Part shown: in pieces, positions 33,247 to 43,100 of the stretch
How positions within the stretch are numbered: the first letter of the stretch is position 1
Layout: the number at the start of each line of letters is the position of its first letter
Assembly (NCBI GenBank): GCA_003150225.1
Contig: QAND01000029.1
Coordinates: 1-64,000 of the forward strand
Source of the DNA: Bacillota bacterium
Lineage (GTDB): Bacteria; Bacillota; Clostridia; Christensenellales; QAND01
Length of the DNA stretch: 64,000 nucleotides
Reading direction: 5' to 3'
Notes under the pieces: generated by a model
The model's database searches: none
What the model was told of the DNA's origin: nothing
What the model saw: only the letters and a program-made list of their open reading frames with translations
Program-made: the position numbers and the translations under genes

Positions 33247-34116
33247 ATGCTGCAAAACACCAAGTCCGGATTATTGAAGCGCCTGGCCCGTTTCTTCACG
33301 GGGGCGCTATCCGACGATTTCTATGATGAGCTGGAGGAGGCGCTGATCCTCTGCGACGTGGGAGCTGAAACCACCATCCATGTGGTGGATACCCTGCGGG
33401 AGCGGGTCAAGGAAAAGGGCATCAAGGACGCCCAGAAGGCCAAGGAGGAGCTGGTGGAGATCATCACCGAGGTGCTGACCCCTGCGGGCGCTGATCCCAA
33501 TTTCCACTACCCCCTATTATTGCTGGTGGTTGGAGTGAATGGAGCGGGGAAGACCACCGCCATCGGCCGTCTGGCCCACCGGTTTACCCAGCAGGGAAAG
33601 CGGGTTTTACTTTGCGCGGGGGATACCTTCCGGGCTGCCGCCATCGAGCAACTCGACATGTGGGCCGGACGCGCAGGAGTACAGATCATCAAAAGCACCA
33701 TGGGAGCGGATCCTGCGGCGGTGGTGTATGATTCCATCATGGCGGCCAAGGCCAGGGGCACCGATGTAATCCTCTGCGATACCGCCGGCCGGCTGCAGAA
33801 CAAGAAAAACCTGATGGATGAGTTGGGGAAGATCACCCGGGTGGCGAAGCGAGAGTTTGAGGGGGAGATCAAGACCCTTCTGGTGCTGGACGCCAACACC
33901 GGTCAGAATGGGATTTCCCAGGCAAAGGAGTTTGGTCAAGTAGCCCAGGTGGACGGCATGATGATTACCAAACTGGATGGCACCGCTAAGGGAGGCGTAG
34001 CCTTGGCTGTGGCCCATGAGCTCAAGTATCCGGTGTGGTATTGCGGCATAGGGGAACGGATGGAGGACATGGAGGCTTTTGATCCCCGGAAGTTCGCCCG
34101 GGAAATGATTGGATAA
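33247..34116 (+). CDS. ftsY: Signal recognition particle receptor FtsY
   Basis: SRP-type GTPase that receives ribosome-nascent chain complexes at the membrane. The 289-residue protein has a short N domain, G1 GVNGAGKTTAIGRLA near residue 98, CAGDTFRAAAIEQL, G3 DTAGRLQNKKNLMDEL, G4 TKLDGTAKGG and the C-terminal GIGERMEDMEAFD. The long acidic A domain of proteobacterial FtsY is missing, as normal for Gram-positives. It ends an smc-led unit with a terminator. Confidence 0.96.
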   Translation: MLQNTKSGLLKRLARFFTGALSDDFYDELEEALILCDVGAETTIHVVDTLRERVKEKGIKDAQKAKEELVEIITEVLTPAGADPNFHYPLLLLVVGVNGAGKTTAIGRLAHRFTQQGKRVLLCAGDTFRAAAIEQLDMWAGRAGVQIIKSTMGADPAAVVYDSIMAAKARGTDVILCDTAGRLQNKKNLMDELGKITRVAKREFEGEIKTLLVLDANTGQNGISQAKEFGQVAQVDGMMITKLDGTAKGGVALAVAHELKYPVWYCGIGERMEDMEAFDPRKFAREMIG

Positions 34117-34131
34117 CGCCAAGAATCCAAT

Positions 34132-34157
34132 AAAGGCGCGGGTTTCCGCGCCTTTTT
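34132..34157 (+). terminator. Terminator after ftsY
   Basis: Stem AAAGGCGCGG / CCGCGCCTTT with a 4-base loop, followed by TTTTT. The next promoter starts 4 bases later. Confidence 0.88.
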
Positions 34158-34160
34158 CTA

Positions 34161-34189
34161 TTGACAAAGCCGCTGGCGAATGGTAGACT
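34161..34189 (+). promoter_or_regulatory. Promoter of ylxM-ffh-rpsP operon
   Basis: Perfect TTGACA at 34161-34166, 17-base spacer, TAGACT at 34184-34189, with TGG directly upstream of the -10 box. Confidence 0.65.
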
Positions 34190-34229
34190 TCACAAGGTGT
34201 AAAGCACAATCCCTTTACAGGAAGGCAAG

Positions 34230-34556
34230 ATGGAAGAACGTATTTGGACCGGCTTATTGTTGGATTTTTATGGCGGGCTCTTGACGGAGCATCAGCGCAG
34301 CACCCTGGAATTATACCTCATGGAGGATCTTTCTTTGGGGGAGATTGGGGAACAGCTGGGCATCACCCGCCAGGGAGTCCGGGACGCCATCGTGCGGGGG
34401 GAAGCGGCTTTGCGAAAGGCGGAAGAAAACGCCGGTATCGTGGCGCGGTACCTCACCTTCCGGGAGCGGATGGAGGAGGTTCGACGTTTGGCCCAGGGGC
34501 AGGAAACGCTGCTTCGGGAACTGGACGCAGCGATGGAAATTTGGGAGGGTGACTGA
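34230..34556 (+). CDS. ylxM: YlxM family DNA-binding protein
   Basis: A 108-residue protein with a sigma-70 region 4-like helix-turn-helix (residues about 18-65: DLSLGEIGEQLGITRQGVRDAIVRGE). YlxM (also UPF0122) nearly always precedes ffh and is presumed to regulate or assist the signal recognition particle; the mechanism is not settled. A YGGLLTEHQRSTLELYLMED segment is characteristic. Its stop overlaps the ffh start by one base. Confidence 0.93.
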   Translation: MEERIWTGLLLDFYGGLLTEHQRSTLELYLMEDLSLGEIGEQLGITRQGVRDAIVRGEAALRKAEENAGIVARYLTFRERMEEVRRLAQGQETLLRELDAAMEIWEGD

Positions 34557-35875
34557 TGGCCTTTGAAGGATTGTCCGAAAAACTATCCAAAGTCTTTAAA
34601 AAGCTCTCCAACCGGGGCATGCTCCGGGAATCCGACGTCAAAGAGGCTATGCGGGAGGTTCGCCTGGCCCTTTTGGAGGCGGATGTAAACTTTAAGATCG
34701 CCAAGGAGTTTGTGGCTAAGGTATCCGAAAAGGCGGTGGGAGAGGAGGTTCTCCGCAGCCTGACCCCAGGACAGCAGGTGGTGAAGATCGTCCATGAGGA
34801 GCTCACCTCCATGATGGGCGGGGAAAACGCTAAGCTGGCGGTCGCAAGCAAGCCCCCCACGATCATCGTGTTGTGCGGTCTCCAGGGCGCTGGCAAAACC
34901 ACCTTTGCGGCAAAGCTGGCTTTGTACCTGAAAAAGCGGGGGAAAAAGCCTTTGTTGGCCGCTTGCGATATCTACCGCCCGGCGGCGGTGGAGCAGCTGA
35001 TGACCGTGGGAAAGGCGGCCGAGGTGCCGGTATACTCCATTGAGGGGGGAAAACCGGTGCAGATCGCCCAGGGCGCTGTGAAACACGCCCGGGACGAGCT
35101 CTTGGATACCGTGATCGTGGATACCGCGGGCCGGACCCATATTGACGCGGATATGATGGAGGAGATCCAAGCCGTATGCTCCGCCCTCAATCCCGCTGAG
35201 GTACTGCTGGTGGTGGACGCTATGACGGGCCAGGAGGCAGTAAATATCGCCTCTTCCTTTGATCAGTCGGTGGCTCTAAGCGGAATCGTGCTTACCAAGC
35301 TGGACGGCGACACCCGGGGCGGAGCGGCCCTCTCCATGCGGGCGGTGACGGGAAAACCCATCAAGTTTGCCAGCGTTGGAGAGAAGCTGGAGGATGTGGA
35401 GGTGTTCCATCCCGACCGGATGGCATCCCGGATCCTGGGCATGGGGGATGTACTGTCTCTCATCGAAAAGGCCCAAGAGTCCTTCGACATGGAGCAGGCG
35501 AAAAAGCTGGAGGAAAAGCTCCGTAAGAATGAATTTACCCTCAATGATTTTCTGAACCAGATGGCTCAGATTCGCAATATGGGCGGCGCCGAGCAGATCA
35601 TGAGCATGATGCCCGGTATGGGCAAAATGAAGGTGCCCAACCAGGAGCTGGATCAAAAACGCATGGCCCGCATGGAGGCGGTGGTTCGCTCCATGACGGA
35701 GCAGGAGCGGCTCCGGCCCGAGATCATCAACGCTTCTCGCAAACGGCGGATTGCCAGAGGCTGTGGCCAACAGGTCAGCGATGTAAACCGGCTGCTCAAC
35801 CAGTATGAGTCCATCCGCAAGATGGTTCGGATGATGAAGGGCGGCAGAAAAGGCGGTTTTAAACTGCCCTTCTAG
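34556..35875 (+). CDS. ffh: Signal recognition particle protein Ffh
   Basis: SRP GTPase subunit that binds signal peptides and 4.5S/SRP RNA. The 439-residue protein has an N domain, G1 GLQGAGKTTFAAKLALYL near residue 105, ACDIYRPAAVEQL, DTAGRTHIDADMMEE, TKLDGDTRGGAA and a Met-rich M domain (from about residue 320) ending with MPGMGKMK and RGCGQQVSDVNRLL. All parts are present. The RNA partner is not in the window. Confidence 0.97.
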   Translation: MAFEGLSEKLSKVFKKLSNRGMLRESDVKEAMREVRLALLEADVNFKIAKEFVAKVSEKAVGEEVLRSLTPGQQVVKIVHEELTSMMGGENAKLAVASKPPTIIVLCGLQGAGKTTFAAKLALYLKKRGKKPLLAACDIYRPAAVEQLMTVGKAAEVPVYSIEGGKPVQIAQGAVKHARDELLDTVIVDTAGRTHIDADMMEEIQAVCSALNPAEVLLVVDAMTGQEAVNIASSFDQSVALSGIVLTKLDGDTRGGAALSMRAVTGKPIKFASVGEKLEDVEVFHPDRMASRILGMGDVLSLIEKAQESFDMEQAKKLEEKLRKNEFTLNDFLNQMAQIRNMGGAEQIMSMMPGMGKMKVPNQELDQKRMARMEAVVRSMTEQERLRPEIINASRKRRIARGCGQQVSDVNRLLNQYESIRKMVRMMKGGRKGGFKLPF

Positions 35876-35924
35876 GGCGGTTTGACATAATTCAACCAAG
35901 GAACAACGATAAGGAGGAACTAGT

Positions 35925-36170
35925 ATGGCAGTCAAAATAAGGCTAAAGAGGATGGGCGCAAAGAAAGCTCCTTTCTACCGGGTTGTGGTGGCGGACAGCC
36001 GCACCCCCAGGGATGGCCGGTTCATCGAGGAAATTGGGTATTATAACCCTCTCACCGATCCCACCGACATCAAGATCGACGTGGAGCGGGCCCAGTATTG
36101 GGTGAAGAACGGCGCGCAGCCCTCCGACACCGTTCGGGCCATTCTGAAGAAGAGCGGCGCCATCAGCTAA
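35925..36170 (+). CDS. rpsP: Ribosomal protein bS16
   Basis: Small-subunit protein of 81 residues with the diagnostic start [21 protein letters not shown] and the EEIGYYNPL motif. AAGGAGG lies upstream. First gene of the rpsP-khpA-rimM-trmD-rplS block conserved across bacteria. Confidence 0.97.
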   Translation: MAVKIRLKRMGAKKAPFYRVVVADSRTPRDGRFIEEIGYYNPLTDPTDIKIDVERAQYWVKNGAQPSDTVRAILKKSGAIS

Positions 36171-36180
36171 GGGGCACATT

Positions 36181-36414
36181 ATGGAAGAATTAATCACCTT
36201 TATCGCCCAGAACCTGGTGGATCATCCTGAGAATGTGAAAACCGTGGTCAAGGGAACGGAGAACGATGTAACCATCGAACTCTCGGTGCATCCCGACGAT
36301 ATGGGCAAGATCATCGGCAAGCAGGGCCGCATGGCCAAGGCGCTGCGGACCATCGTGAAGGCGGCGGCCGTCAAGGAAGGAAAGCAGATCCATTACAATG
36401 TCGAGATCATTTAA
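36181..36414 (+). CDS. khpA: KH-domain RNA-binding protein KhpA (YlqC)
   Basis: A single-KH-domain protein of 77 residues. The GxxG RNA-binding loop is IIGKQGRMAKAL near residue 42. KhpA pairs with KhpB in Gram-positives and binds many RNAs, affecting cell size and division. It lies between rpsP and rimM as in Bacillus, overlapping rimM by 17 bases. Confidence 0.94.
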   Translation: MEELITFIAQNLVDHPENVKTVVKGTENDVTIELSVHPDDMGKIIGKQGRMAKALRTIVKAAAVKEGKQIHYNVEII

Positions 36415-36934
36415 CGACGATTACGTCCGCATCGGGCTGATCCTAAAGCCCAAGGGGATCAAGGGAGAGCTGAAGGTACAACCCTTAACCGATGATCCGG
36501 AGCGGTACCGCGGGCTTACGGAGGGATATTTGGAGCACAATGGGACCATGGATCCCGTGAAGGTTTCGGTAAACCGCATTGAGCCCGACGCCGTCTATCT
36601 TTATATTGGCGGGGTGTATACCATGTCCGCGGCGGAGGAACTCCGAAACGCCTATCTGTGCGTATCCAGGGAAAACGCCGTTCAGCTGCCCGAGGGCACC
36701 TGGTTTATCCGGGACCTGACCGGCATGGCGGTCTATGTGGAGGCGGAACGCGTGGGCACCTTGACCGAGGTGCTCCAGACCGGCGGCGTGGATGTATACG
36801 TGGTGGAGAAAATCGAGGGAGGCCGGATGCTGTTTCCCGCTCTGCGCCGGGTGATTCACCGAGTAGACGTAGAGGAGAAGCGCATGGTTTTACTGCGGGA
36901 GCCTCTTCTTGAGGTGGCGGTCCATGAGGATTAG
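36398..36934 (+). CDS. rimM: Ribosome maturation factor RimM
   Basis: 16S rRNA processing factor that binds ribosomal protein S19. The 178-residue protein has the N-terminal beta barrel (VRIGLILKPKGIKGELKVQPLTDDPERY) and a C-terminal PRC-barrel (FIRDLTGMAVYVE...GVDVYVVE). It overlaps khpA at its start and trmD at its end, so the three are tightly coupled. Confidence 0.95.
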   Translation: MSRSFNDDYVRIGLILKPKGIKGELKVQPLTDDPERYRGLTEGYLEHNGTMDPVKVSVNRIEPDAVYLYIGGVYTMSAAEELRNAYLCVSRENAVQLPEGTWFIRDLTGMAVYVEAERVGTLTEVLQTGGVDVYVVEKIEGGRMLFPALRRVIHRVDVEEKRMVLLREPLLEVAVHED

Positions 36935-37679
36935 CGTACTGACCTTGTTCCCCGATATGATCCGGAGCGTGGTAAACGAGAGTCTCATCGGGCGGGCCAT
37001 CAAGAACGGCATTCTGGAGATTGCCGTGTACGATATCCGGGACTATGCCCAGAATAAGCACCGGCATACCGATGATTACCCCTTTGGCGGCGGCAGCGGC
37101 ATGCTGATGACCCCGCAGCCCCTGTTCGATTGTATGGAAGCGGCTATGGCGGCCTGTAAGGCGAAGCCTCATCGCATCTTCCCATCCCCCCGGGGGAAGG
37201 TGTTTGACAATGACACCGCCAAGCGGCTGGCTGGCATGGAGGAGATCATTCTCCTGTGCGGTCACTATGAAGGGGTGGATGAGCGCGTGGTGGATGCCTT
37301 AATTGACGAGGAGATTTCCCTGGGGGATTTTATCCTGACGGGAGGAGAAATCCCGGCCCTGGCCATCATCGACAGCACCGCTCGGTATGTGGAAGGGGTT
37401 TTGGGCAACGCGGCATCCACCCAGGAGGAGTCCTTTAACATGGGCCTTCTGGAGCATCCCCAATACACCCGTCCCGCCAACTTCCGGGGTATGGAGGTGC
37501 CTGAGGTGCTTCTATCGGGAAACCATAAGGAGATTCAGCGGTGGTGCCGGGAGCGGTCGTTGGAATTGACCTACCGTCTCCGACCCGATCTTCTGGAAAA
37601 GGCGGAACTGAGCCCGGCAGACCGGGCGTACTTGAATCAATTAGAAGAATATTGTCCACGGGAGGATGGCATGCTATAA
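36924..37679 (+). CDS. trmD: tRNA (guanine(37)-N(1))-methyltransferase TrmD
   Basis: SPOUT knotted methyltransferase that makes m1G37 and prevents frameshifting. About 251 residues with MRISVLTLFPDMI at the start, HRHTDDYPFGGGSGMLM near residue 49, LCGHYEGVDERV near residue 112, the knot motif SLGDFILTGGEIPALAIID and PQYTRPANF. ATG 36924 has GAGGTGG upstream and overlaps rimM by 11 bases. Confidence 0.97.
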   Translation: MRISVLTLFPDMIRSVVNESLIGRAIKNGILEIAVYDIRDYAQNKHRHTDDYPFGGGSGMLMTPQPLFDCMEAAMAACKAKPHRIFPSPRGKVFDNDTAKRLAGMEEIILLCGHYEGVDERVVDALIDEEISLGDFILTGGEIPALAIIDSTARYVEGVLGNAASTQEESFNMGLLEHPQYTRPANFRGMEVPEVLLSGNHKEIQRWCRERSLELTYRLRPDLLEKAELSPADRAYLNQLEEYCPREDGML

Positions 37680-37680
37680 T
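37652..37680 (+). promoter_or_regulatory. Internal promoter of rplS, overlapping the trmD stop
   Basis: TTGTCC at 37652-37657, 17-base spacer, TATAAT at 37675-37680, with TGC directly before it. The trmD stop codon lies inside the -10 box. It allows rplS to be expressed apart from the upstream genes. Confidence 0.65.
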
Positions 37681-37721
37681 GCAGAGGCCGGACTTGTGGG
37701 AAAGTTTGGAGGAATAGGCAA

Positions 37722-38063
37722 ATGAATGAAGTCATCAAGAGCATCGAGAAGAAACAGCTGAAGGAGAACGTGCCCGAAATTGCCATTGGGGACACCGTCC
37801 GGGTGTTCGTAAAGGTAGTTGAGGGAAACCGGGAGCGGCTTCAGGCCTTTGAAGGAGTCGTCATCGCCCGGAAGGGCGGCGGACTCTCCGAGACCTTTAC
37901 CGTGCGCCGGGTTAGCTACGGTATCGGCGTGGAGCGTACCTTCCCTGTGCACAGCCAGCGCGTGGATCGGGTAGAAGTGGTCCGCCATGGCCGTGTTCGC
38001 CGGGCTAAGCTCTACTATCTCCGGGATCGTGTGGGCAAAGCCAGCAAGCTCAAGGAGCGGTAA
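37722..38063 (+). CDS. rplS: Ribosomal protein bL19
   Basis: Large-subunit protein at the 30S-50S interface, 113 residues. Motifs: [51 protein letters not shown] and [24 protein letters not shown] precedes the ATG. A strong terminator follows. Confidence 0.97.
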   Translation: MNEVIKSIEKKQLKENVPEIAIGDTVRVFVKVVEGNRERLQAFEGVVIARKGGGLSETFTVRRVSYGIGVERTFPVHSQRVDRVEVVRHGRVRRAKLYYLRDRVGKASKLKER

Positions 38064-38109
38064 AGCCTGTGGGGGCAAGCCCCTGTTTCAGTTTAGCTTT
38101 TGTACCTTT

Positions 38110-38150
38110 ATTTACCACAGGATAGCCTTTCTATCCTGTGGTAAATTTTT
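38110..38150 (+). terminator. Terminator after rplS
   Basis: Stem ATTTACCACAGGATAG / CTATCCTGTGGTAAAT of 16 perfect pairs with a 5-base loop, followed by TTTT. Confidence 0.9.
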
Positions 38151-38176
38151 ATCCTGGGCAGATTTTATGATATACT
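38148..38176 (+). promoter_or_regulatory. Possible promoter of rbgA
   Basis: TTTATC at 38148-38153, 17-base spacer, TATACT at 38171-38176. It begins in the T tail of the rplS terminator. Confidence 0.45.
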
Positions 38177-38223
38177 GTTGGTAAATTCAGGGGTTTATCC
38201 TTATTTCCATTGGAGGAAGCGAT

Positions 38224-39081
38224 TTGCAGATCAACTGGTATCCGGGCCATATGGCCAAGGCAAAGCGGGAAATGGAGGCCAACATTGGCCTCATCGACTG
38301 CGCGGTGGAGCTCCTGGACGCCCGCGCGCCTTTGGCCAGCCGAAACCCGGATTTAAAGCAGATGCTGGGCAACAAGCCCAAGATCACGGTACTCAACAAA
38401 TCCGATTTGGCGGATCCCGACCTAACCAAGGCTTGGCTTTCCTATTTTACCGATGAGGGAGAACGGGCGGTGGCCTTTTGCGCCAGCCGTTCCGGCGGCA
38501 GAAAAGAGGTGCTGGGCGCCATCGAAGGGGCTACGGCTGAGATCGTGGAGCGGTGGCGAAAGCGGGGGGCCAAGAAAACCCTCCGGGTGATGGTATGCGG
38601 CATTCCCAACGTGGGGAAGAGCAGCCTCATCAATAATCTTTCGGGCGCTGGACGAACCAAGACCGGTTCAAGGCCCGGGGTGACCCGAGGCAAGCAGTGG
38701 GTGCGGCTGACCCCTTATCTGGAGCTCATGGATACCCCCGGCGTTCTATGGCCCAAGCTGACCGATTTGGAGGGGGCTAAACGATTGGCCTACCTCAACG
38801 CCATCAACGACGACGTGATCTCCTATTATGAACTGGCGGTAGAGCTTTCCAACCTCTTGTATGAACAAAAGCCTAGGCAACTGGCGGAGAAATACGGTAT
38901 GCCTCAGGGGGAGGACGCGGAAGCCATCCTTCGGGCAGTGGCCAGAACCAGGGGGTTTTTGCAGAAGGGACAGGACTTCGATCTGGAGAAAGCCGCTCGG
39001 GTTTTGATGGAAGAGTTTCGGAGCGGCAAGCTGGGACGGTTTACTCTGGAGACTCCGCCCCAGGAGGGGGCGCCTTCATGA
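38224..39081 (+). CDS. rbgA: Ribosome biogenesis GTPase YlqF (RbgA)
   Basis: Circularly permuted GTPase needed for late 50S assembly. The 285-residue protein starts INWYPGHMAKAKREM, has G4 LNKSDLAD near residue 58, then G1 GIPNVGKSSLINNLSG near residue 126 and G3 DTPGVLWPK near residue 171, in the permuted order. The start is TTG 38224 with GGAGGAAG upstream. It overlaps rnhB by 4 bases. Confidence 0.96.
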   Translation: MQINWYPGHMAKAKREMEANIGLIDCAVELLDARAPLASRNPDLKQMLGNKPKITVLNKSDLADPDLTKAWLSYFTDEGERAVAFCASRSGGRKEVLGAIEGATAEIVERWRKRGAKKTLRVMVCGIPNVGKSSLINNLSGAGRTKTGSRPGVTRGKQWVRLTPYLELMDTPGVLWPKLTDLEGAKRLAYLNAINDDVISYYELAVELSNLLYEQKPRQLAEKYGMPQGEDAEAILRAVARTRGFLQKGQDFDLEKAARVLMEEFRSGKLGRFTLETPPQEGAPS

Positions 39082-39710
39082 AGCCTACTCAGAAACAATT
39101 GGAGCGCATTGGACGTATGACCGCCCATGATCAGGAATACATCGATCTCTATGGCGCCGTCTGCGGCATGGATGAGGCGGGCAGGGGCCCCTTAGCGGGG
39201 CCGGTCTGTGCTGCCTGCGTCCGCATGCCCTTGGAGGATTTGATCTATATCGTCAATGATTCTAAAAAGCTGTCGGAGGCCCGGCGCATCCAGGCCAGTG
39301 CAATGATCCGCGAGCGAGCGCTCTGCTATGGCATCGCTTTCGCTACGGTGGAGGAGATTGAGACCCATAACATTTTAAACGCCACCCGTTTGGCCATGCA
39401 TCGGGCCTATGAGGCCATGGGAGCGGACGCATACCTCTTGTGCGACGCTGTGGAGCCCGCTTCCTTGGGGTTGACGGGAAAAGGAATTATCAAGGGAGAT
39501 GGGCTCTCCTACCATATCGCCGCCGCATCCATTTTGGCGAAGGTGGAGCGGGACGGCCTCATGGCCCGCTTAGCGGAGGAATATCCTCAATACGGTTTTG
39601 AACGGCACAAGGGGTATGGCACTGGCGAGCATGTAGCTGCCATTCGGACCTACGGGCCCATTCCCGGCGTTCACCGAATGAGTTTTTTAACCCGGATTCT
39701 CCATGGATAA
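39078..39710 (+). CDS. rnhB: Ribonuclease HII
   Basis: Removes RNA from RNA-DNA hybrids and initiates ribonucleotide excision repair. The 210-residue protein has the catalytic motif GMDEAGRGPLAGPV near residue 31 (Asp and Glu), NDSKKLSEARR, and ILAKVERDGLM with a YGFERHKGYGTGEHVAAI tail. Complete and typical. It overlaps yraN by 8 bases. Confidence 0.96.
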   Translation: MKPTQKQLERIGRMTAHDQEYIDLYGAVCGMDEAGRGPLAGPVCAACVRMPLEDLIYIVNDSKKLSEARRIQASAMIRERALCYGIAFATVEEIETHNILNATRLAMHRAYEAMGADAYLLCDAVEPASLGLTGKGIIKGDGLSYHIAAASILAKVERDGLMARLAEEYPQYGFERHKGYGTGEHVAAIRTYGPIPGVHRMSFLTRILHG

Positions 39711-40059
39711 TCAGTCAAAGGGCAAGCGGGGGGAGGCCCTGGCCGAAGCTTATCTGGTAGAACATGGATATTGGATCTTGGCTCGGCGGTACCGTTGCCA
39801 GCGCGGGGAGAACGACTTGATCGCGCAAAGGGGGAATACCCTCTGTTTTTGTGAGGTCAAGGCGCGTTCTGGCCTTCGGTATGGATCGGGGGCTGAGGCG
39901 GTCACCAGGACAAAGCGGGTTGCCGCCACGCAAGCGGCTATGCATTATCTGATGGAGCATCCCCATCAGGGGCCTCTGCGGTTTGACGTACTGGAGGTGG
40001 ATCTATCCACCGGCCAGGTGCGGCATATTCCCTCTGCTTTTGAAGCAGTGCTGGACTAG
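39703..40059 (+). CDS. yraN: YraN/UPF0102 endonuclease-fold protein
   Basis: A 118-residue protein of the restriction-endonuclease-like fold, often next to rnhB and comM. Motifs: GKRGEALAEAYLVEHGYWILARRYR, and GENDLIAQ followed by CFCEVKARS, which supply the E-D-ExK acidic set. Function is unproven; a role in DNA processing or recombination is usually assumed. Confidence 0.92.
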   Translation: MDNQSKGKRGEALAEAYLVEHGYWILARRYRCQRGENDLIAQRGNTLCFCEVKARSGLRYGSGAEAVTRTKRVAATQAAMHYLMEHPHQGPLRFDVLEVDLSTGQVRHIPSAFEAVLD

Positions 40060-40083
40060 AGCAGGGGGACATCAGATAAGATA

Positions 40084-40092
40084 TGCTATACT
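40084..40092 (+). promoter_or_regulatory. Possible extended -10 promoter of the giant glycosyltransferase gene
   Basis: TGC followed by TATACT (40087-40092), 28 bases before the GTG start. No clear -35 box is present. Confidence 0.4.
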
Positions 40093-40120
40093 ATACAAAA
40101 AACGGCAAGGGAGCGGCCAG

Positions 40121-43100
40121 GTGAAAAAGAGGTTCTTGATCCTTCTTCTTTTGGGATGTCTTTTGGTATGCAGCGGCTATACTATGGGCAACCAAATACC
40201 GGAGGACGCATATGGCAATGGCACGGAGGACGAATATTGGACAAGCCAGGGGACGGAAGGCTTTTCCTTTGAAACCAACGGCACGGAGGGCAGCCAGGGC
40301 ATCCGCCTGGCCCTTTCGGAGGCGGGCTATGGCAGCGCCTCCTGTACCGTGCCGGTGGCGCCTGGAGCCATCTACCGTATCTCCTACTATGTAAAGATCG
40401 TGGGGCAGGGGAAGGTCTACTGCATTCCTCAACAGCTGGAAAGCAGCCGATCCCCTGTTTCCGTGAGCCAGGAGGGGGAGTTTGTAGAGTTTTACGGGCT
40501 TACCGCGCCCGATCAATCCACGCTAACCCTTTCCTTCCATCTGGGGGATGAAGCCGCCACCGCCCAGGGCAGTGCGTCCATAACGCAGATCCGGGTGGAG
40601 GAAAGCGATTCGGTGCCGGAGGGCGCTTTATACGTCTGGCTCTACGACAATGTTGCCTGGGAAGCCCAGAATACCGCCACCGCCACCTTGGAAACCGAGG
40701 ATACCGCGTCAAAAAACGGCGGTGTTCTTGGGGTGGTTCTGGTGGTCCTGGCGTTTTTGCTTGCGGCAGCGCTGATGATCCGCTTTCGGGTGTTTGACAG
40801 CCCCCTGCTGCGGCCTGCGTCCGGCCGGCGGGTATGGATTCCCATTGGCATCGGTGTGGCCATATCCCTTATCCTGGGAGCCGTCACCTTTGGCCATCCC
40901 ACAGATATGGTCAACTTCTCCTCCTGGGCTCTTCACGCCGGAAAGGTGGGACTGCCCAATTTCTATATCTCCGGCATATGGGCGGACTATCCGCCGGGAT
41001 ATATCTATGTCCTGTACGTAATCGGTCTGATCGGGAACCTATTTCAGCTTCAGGTGGGATCTGTGGGACTGAACCTTTTGATCAAGCTGCCCTCCATTCT
41101 CTGCGACGCCGCCTGCGGCTATTTTATCTATCGTTTGGCCAGAAAATCCCTTGGAGAGCGGAATGCGGTACGCCTCTGCGCCTTCTATATGCTAAACCCT
41201 TTGATCCTCTTTAACAGCGCCGTTTGGGGCCAGATGGACGGGGTGCTGGCTCTTTTGACGGTGCTGATGCTATACGCCTATTTACAGGAGAAAAAGCCCC
41301 TCTGTGCCGTGTTCTTTGTGCTGGGAGTTCTGGTAAAGCCTCAAATGCTGATGTTCGGGCCCATCATGTTGGTGGCCTTTCTGCGGGATGTGGTTCATCG
41401 CCCCGAGCAGGAGCTGCTGGCTACCCTATACAGCATCCTAGCGGGAGCTGCCACCCTCGTGCTGGTGGCCCTGCCCTTTACTCTAAAACAGAATCCTCTC
41501 TGGCTATGGGAAAAATACGCGGGAGCCGCGGGACTATACCCTTACGCTACCGTCAACGCTTTCAACCTTTACGCCTTGGTGGGAGCCAACTGGGCGCCCG
41601 ATACCGGGATCTTCTTCTTAGGGCTTTCCTACCGAACCCTGGGGATTGCCTGCATCGCTCTGATCTGTATTCTGGCAGGAGTCTTCCATGTATTGAGCCG
41701 AGATAAGCGAACCCTCGTGCCGGTGGCCGCCTTTTTGGTGTGGGGGATCTTTGCTCTGGGCCACAATATGCACGAGCGCTATCTATTCCCGGCGGTCTTG
41801 TTGTTGGTTTGGGCCTTCTTGCTCTTCCGGGACCGCCGAATGCTCTATGGAGCGGCGATCGCCTCAGCGGTGACCCTTCTCAACGCAGGTTTGATCCTCC
41901 TCTACCCGGCGGGAAATATTTCCCAGGGGATCGTTGCGGCCATCAGTGGTCTCAATCTTGCTGGCTTTGTATACTGTGCCGTGGCGGTAATAGGGCTCTG
42001 CTTCACATGCAGGAGAGGGGAGCCCACAGAATCCTCATTGACGGAGGAGCCTACGGCGGAAGAGCGGGCTGCCGCTGGGGAGGCGGAGGCCATTGCCAAA
42101 GCGCGAAATACCATCGCCTGGGGGATTCCCAACGTGGAGGCCAGGCGACATGGCCGAATGAGAAAGTGGGATTACCTCATCGTTCTGGCCATCGCGCTGG
42201 TCTACGGCTGTTTGTCGCTTTACAACCTGGGCTCTACCAACGTACCGGAATCCTATTGGCGGGAGCGGGAAGCGGACGTCTCCTATGTGGTGGATCTGGG
42301 AGAGGAACGGGATCTGGGATATCTCTATTACTACCCTGGCATTGGCGGCGGCACCATGGAAATCGCCTTTTCCCTGGACGGGATAAGTTATGATAATGCC
42401 CTATCCATCGTCACCAAGGAGGGGGATATGTACACCTGGCAGCGGGTGGACGCTCCTTACCGGGCCCGGTACCTGCGCTTTACCGTGATCCGTCCCGAGA
42501 TTTTCCTCAACGAGATGGGAATTTATGACGCAGCGGGCAACCTGCTTCCCGTCCAGGCAGAGGGAAAAATCGCCAAACTCTTTGATGAACAAGACCGCAT
42601 CGATGAGAATCCCGGCCTTTTGACGGAGATGTATTTCGATGAAATCTACCATGCCCGGACAGCCTATGAGCATATCCTGGGGATGAAACCCTACGAGAAC
42701 TCCCATCCACCGCTGGGCAAGCTGTTCATCTCCCTGGGTATTTTGGCCTTTGGCATGAATCCCTTTGGTTGGCGCATTGTAGGAGCCCTCTTTGGGGTGG
42801 CGATTTTGCCTTTGTTCTATGTTCTGGCCAAACGGATCTTTAAACGAACCTCTTTTGCGGCTTTTTCTACCCTTTTGTTGGCCCTGGATGGGATGCTGTT
42901 TGTCCAAAGCCGCATTGCCACCATTGATACCTACGGCGTATTCTTCATTCTGGCCATGTGCTATTTTATGTACGTATACTGGGAGATGAATTTCTTTGTC
43001 GATAAGCTCTCCCGCACGTTGATTCCCTTGGGGTTATCGGGAATCATGTTCGGCCTTGGCACCGCCAGTAAGTGGATCGGCATCTATGCTGGAGGCGGTT

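Noticed and set aside
37680-37722. Possible ribosomal protein leader (L19 autoregulatory RNA) before rplS
   Set aside because: The interval is only about 40 bases and I cannot draw a convincing conserved fold.
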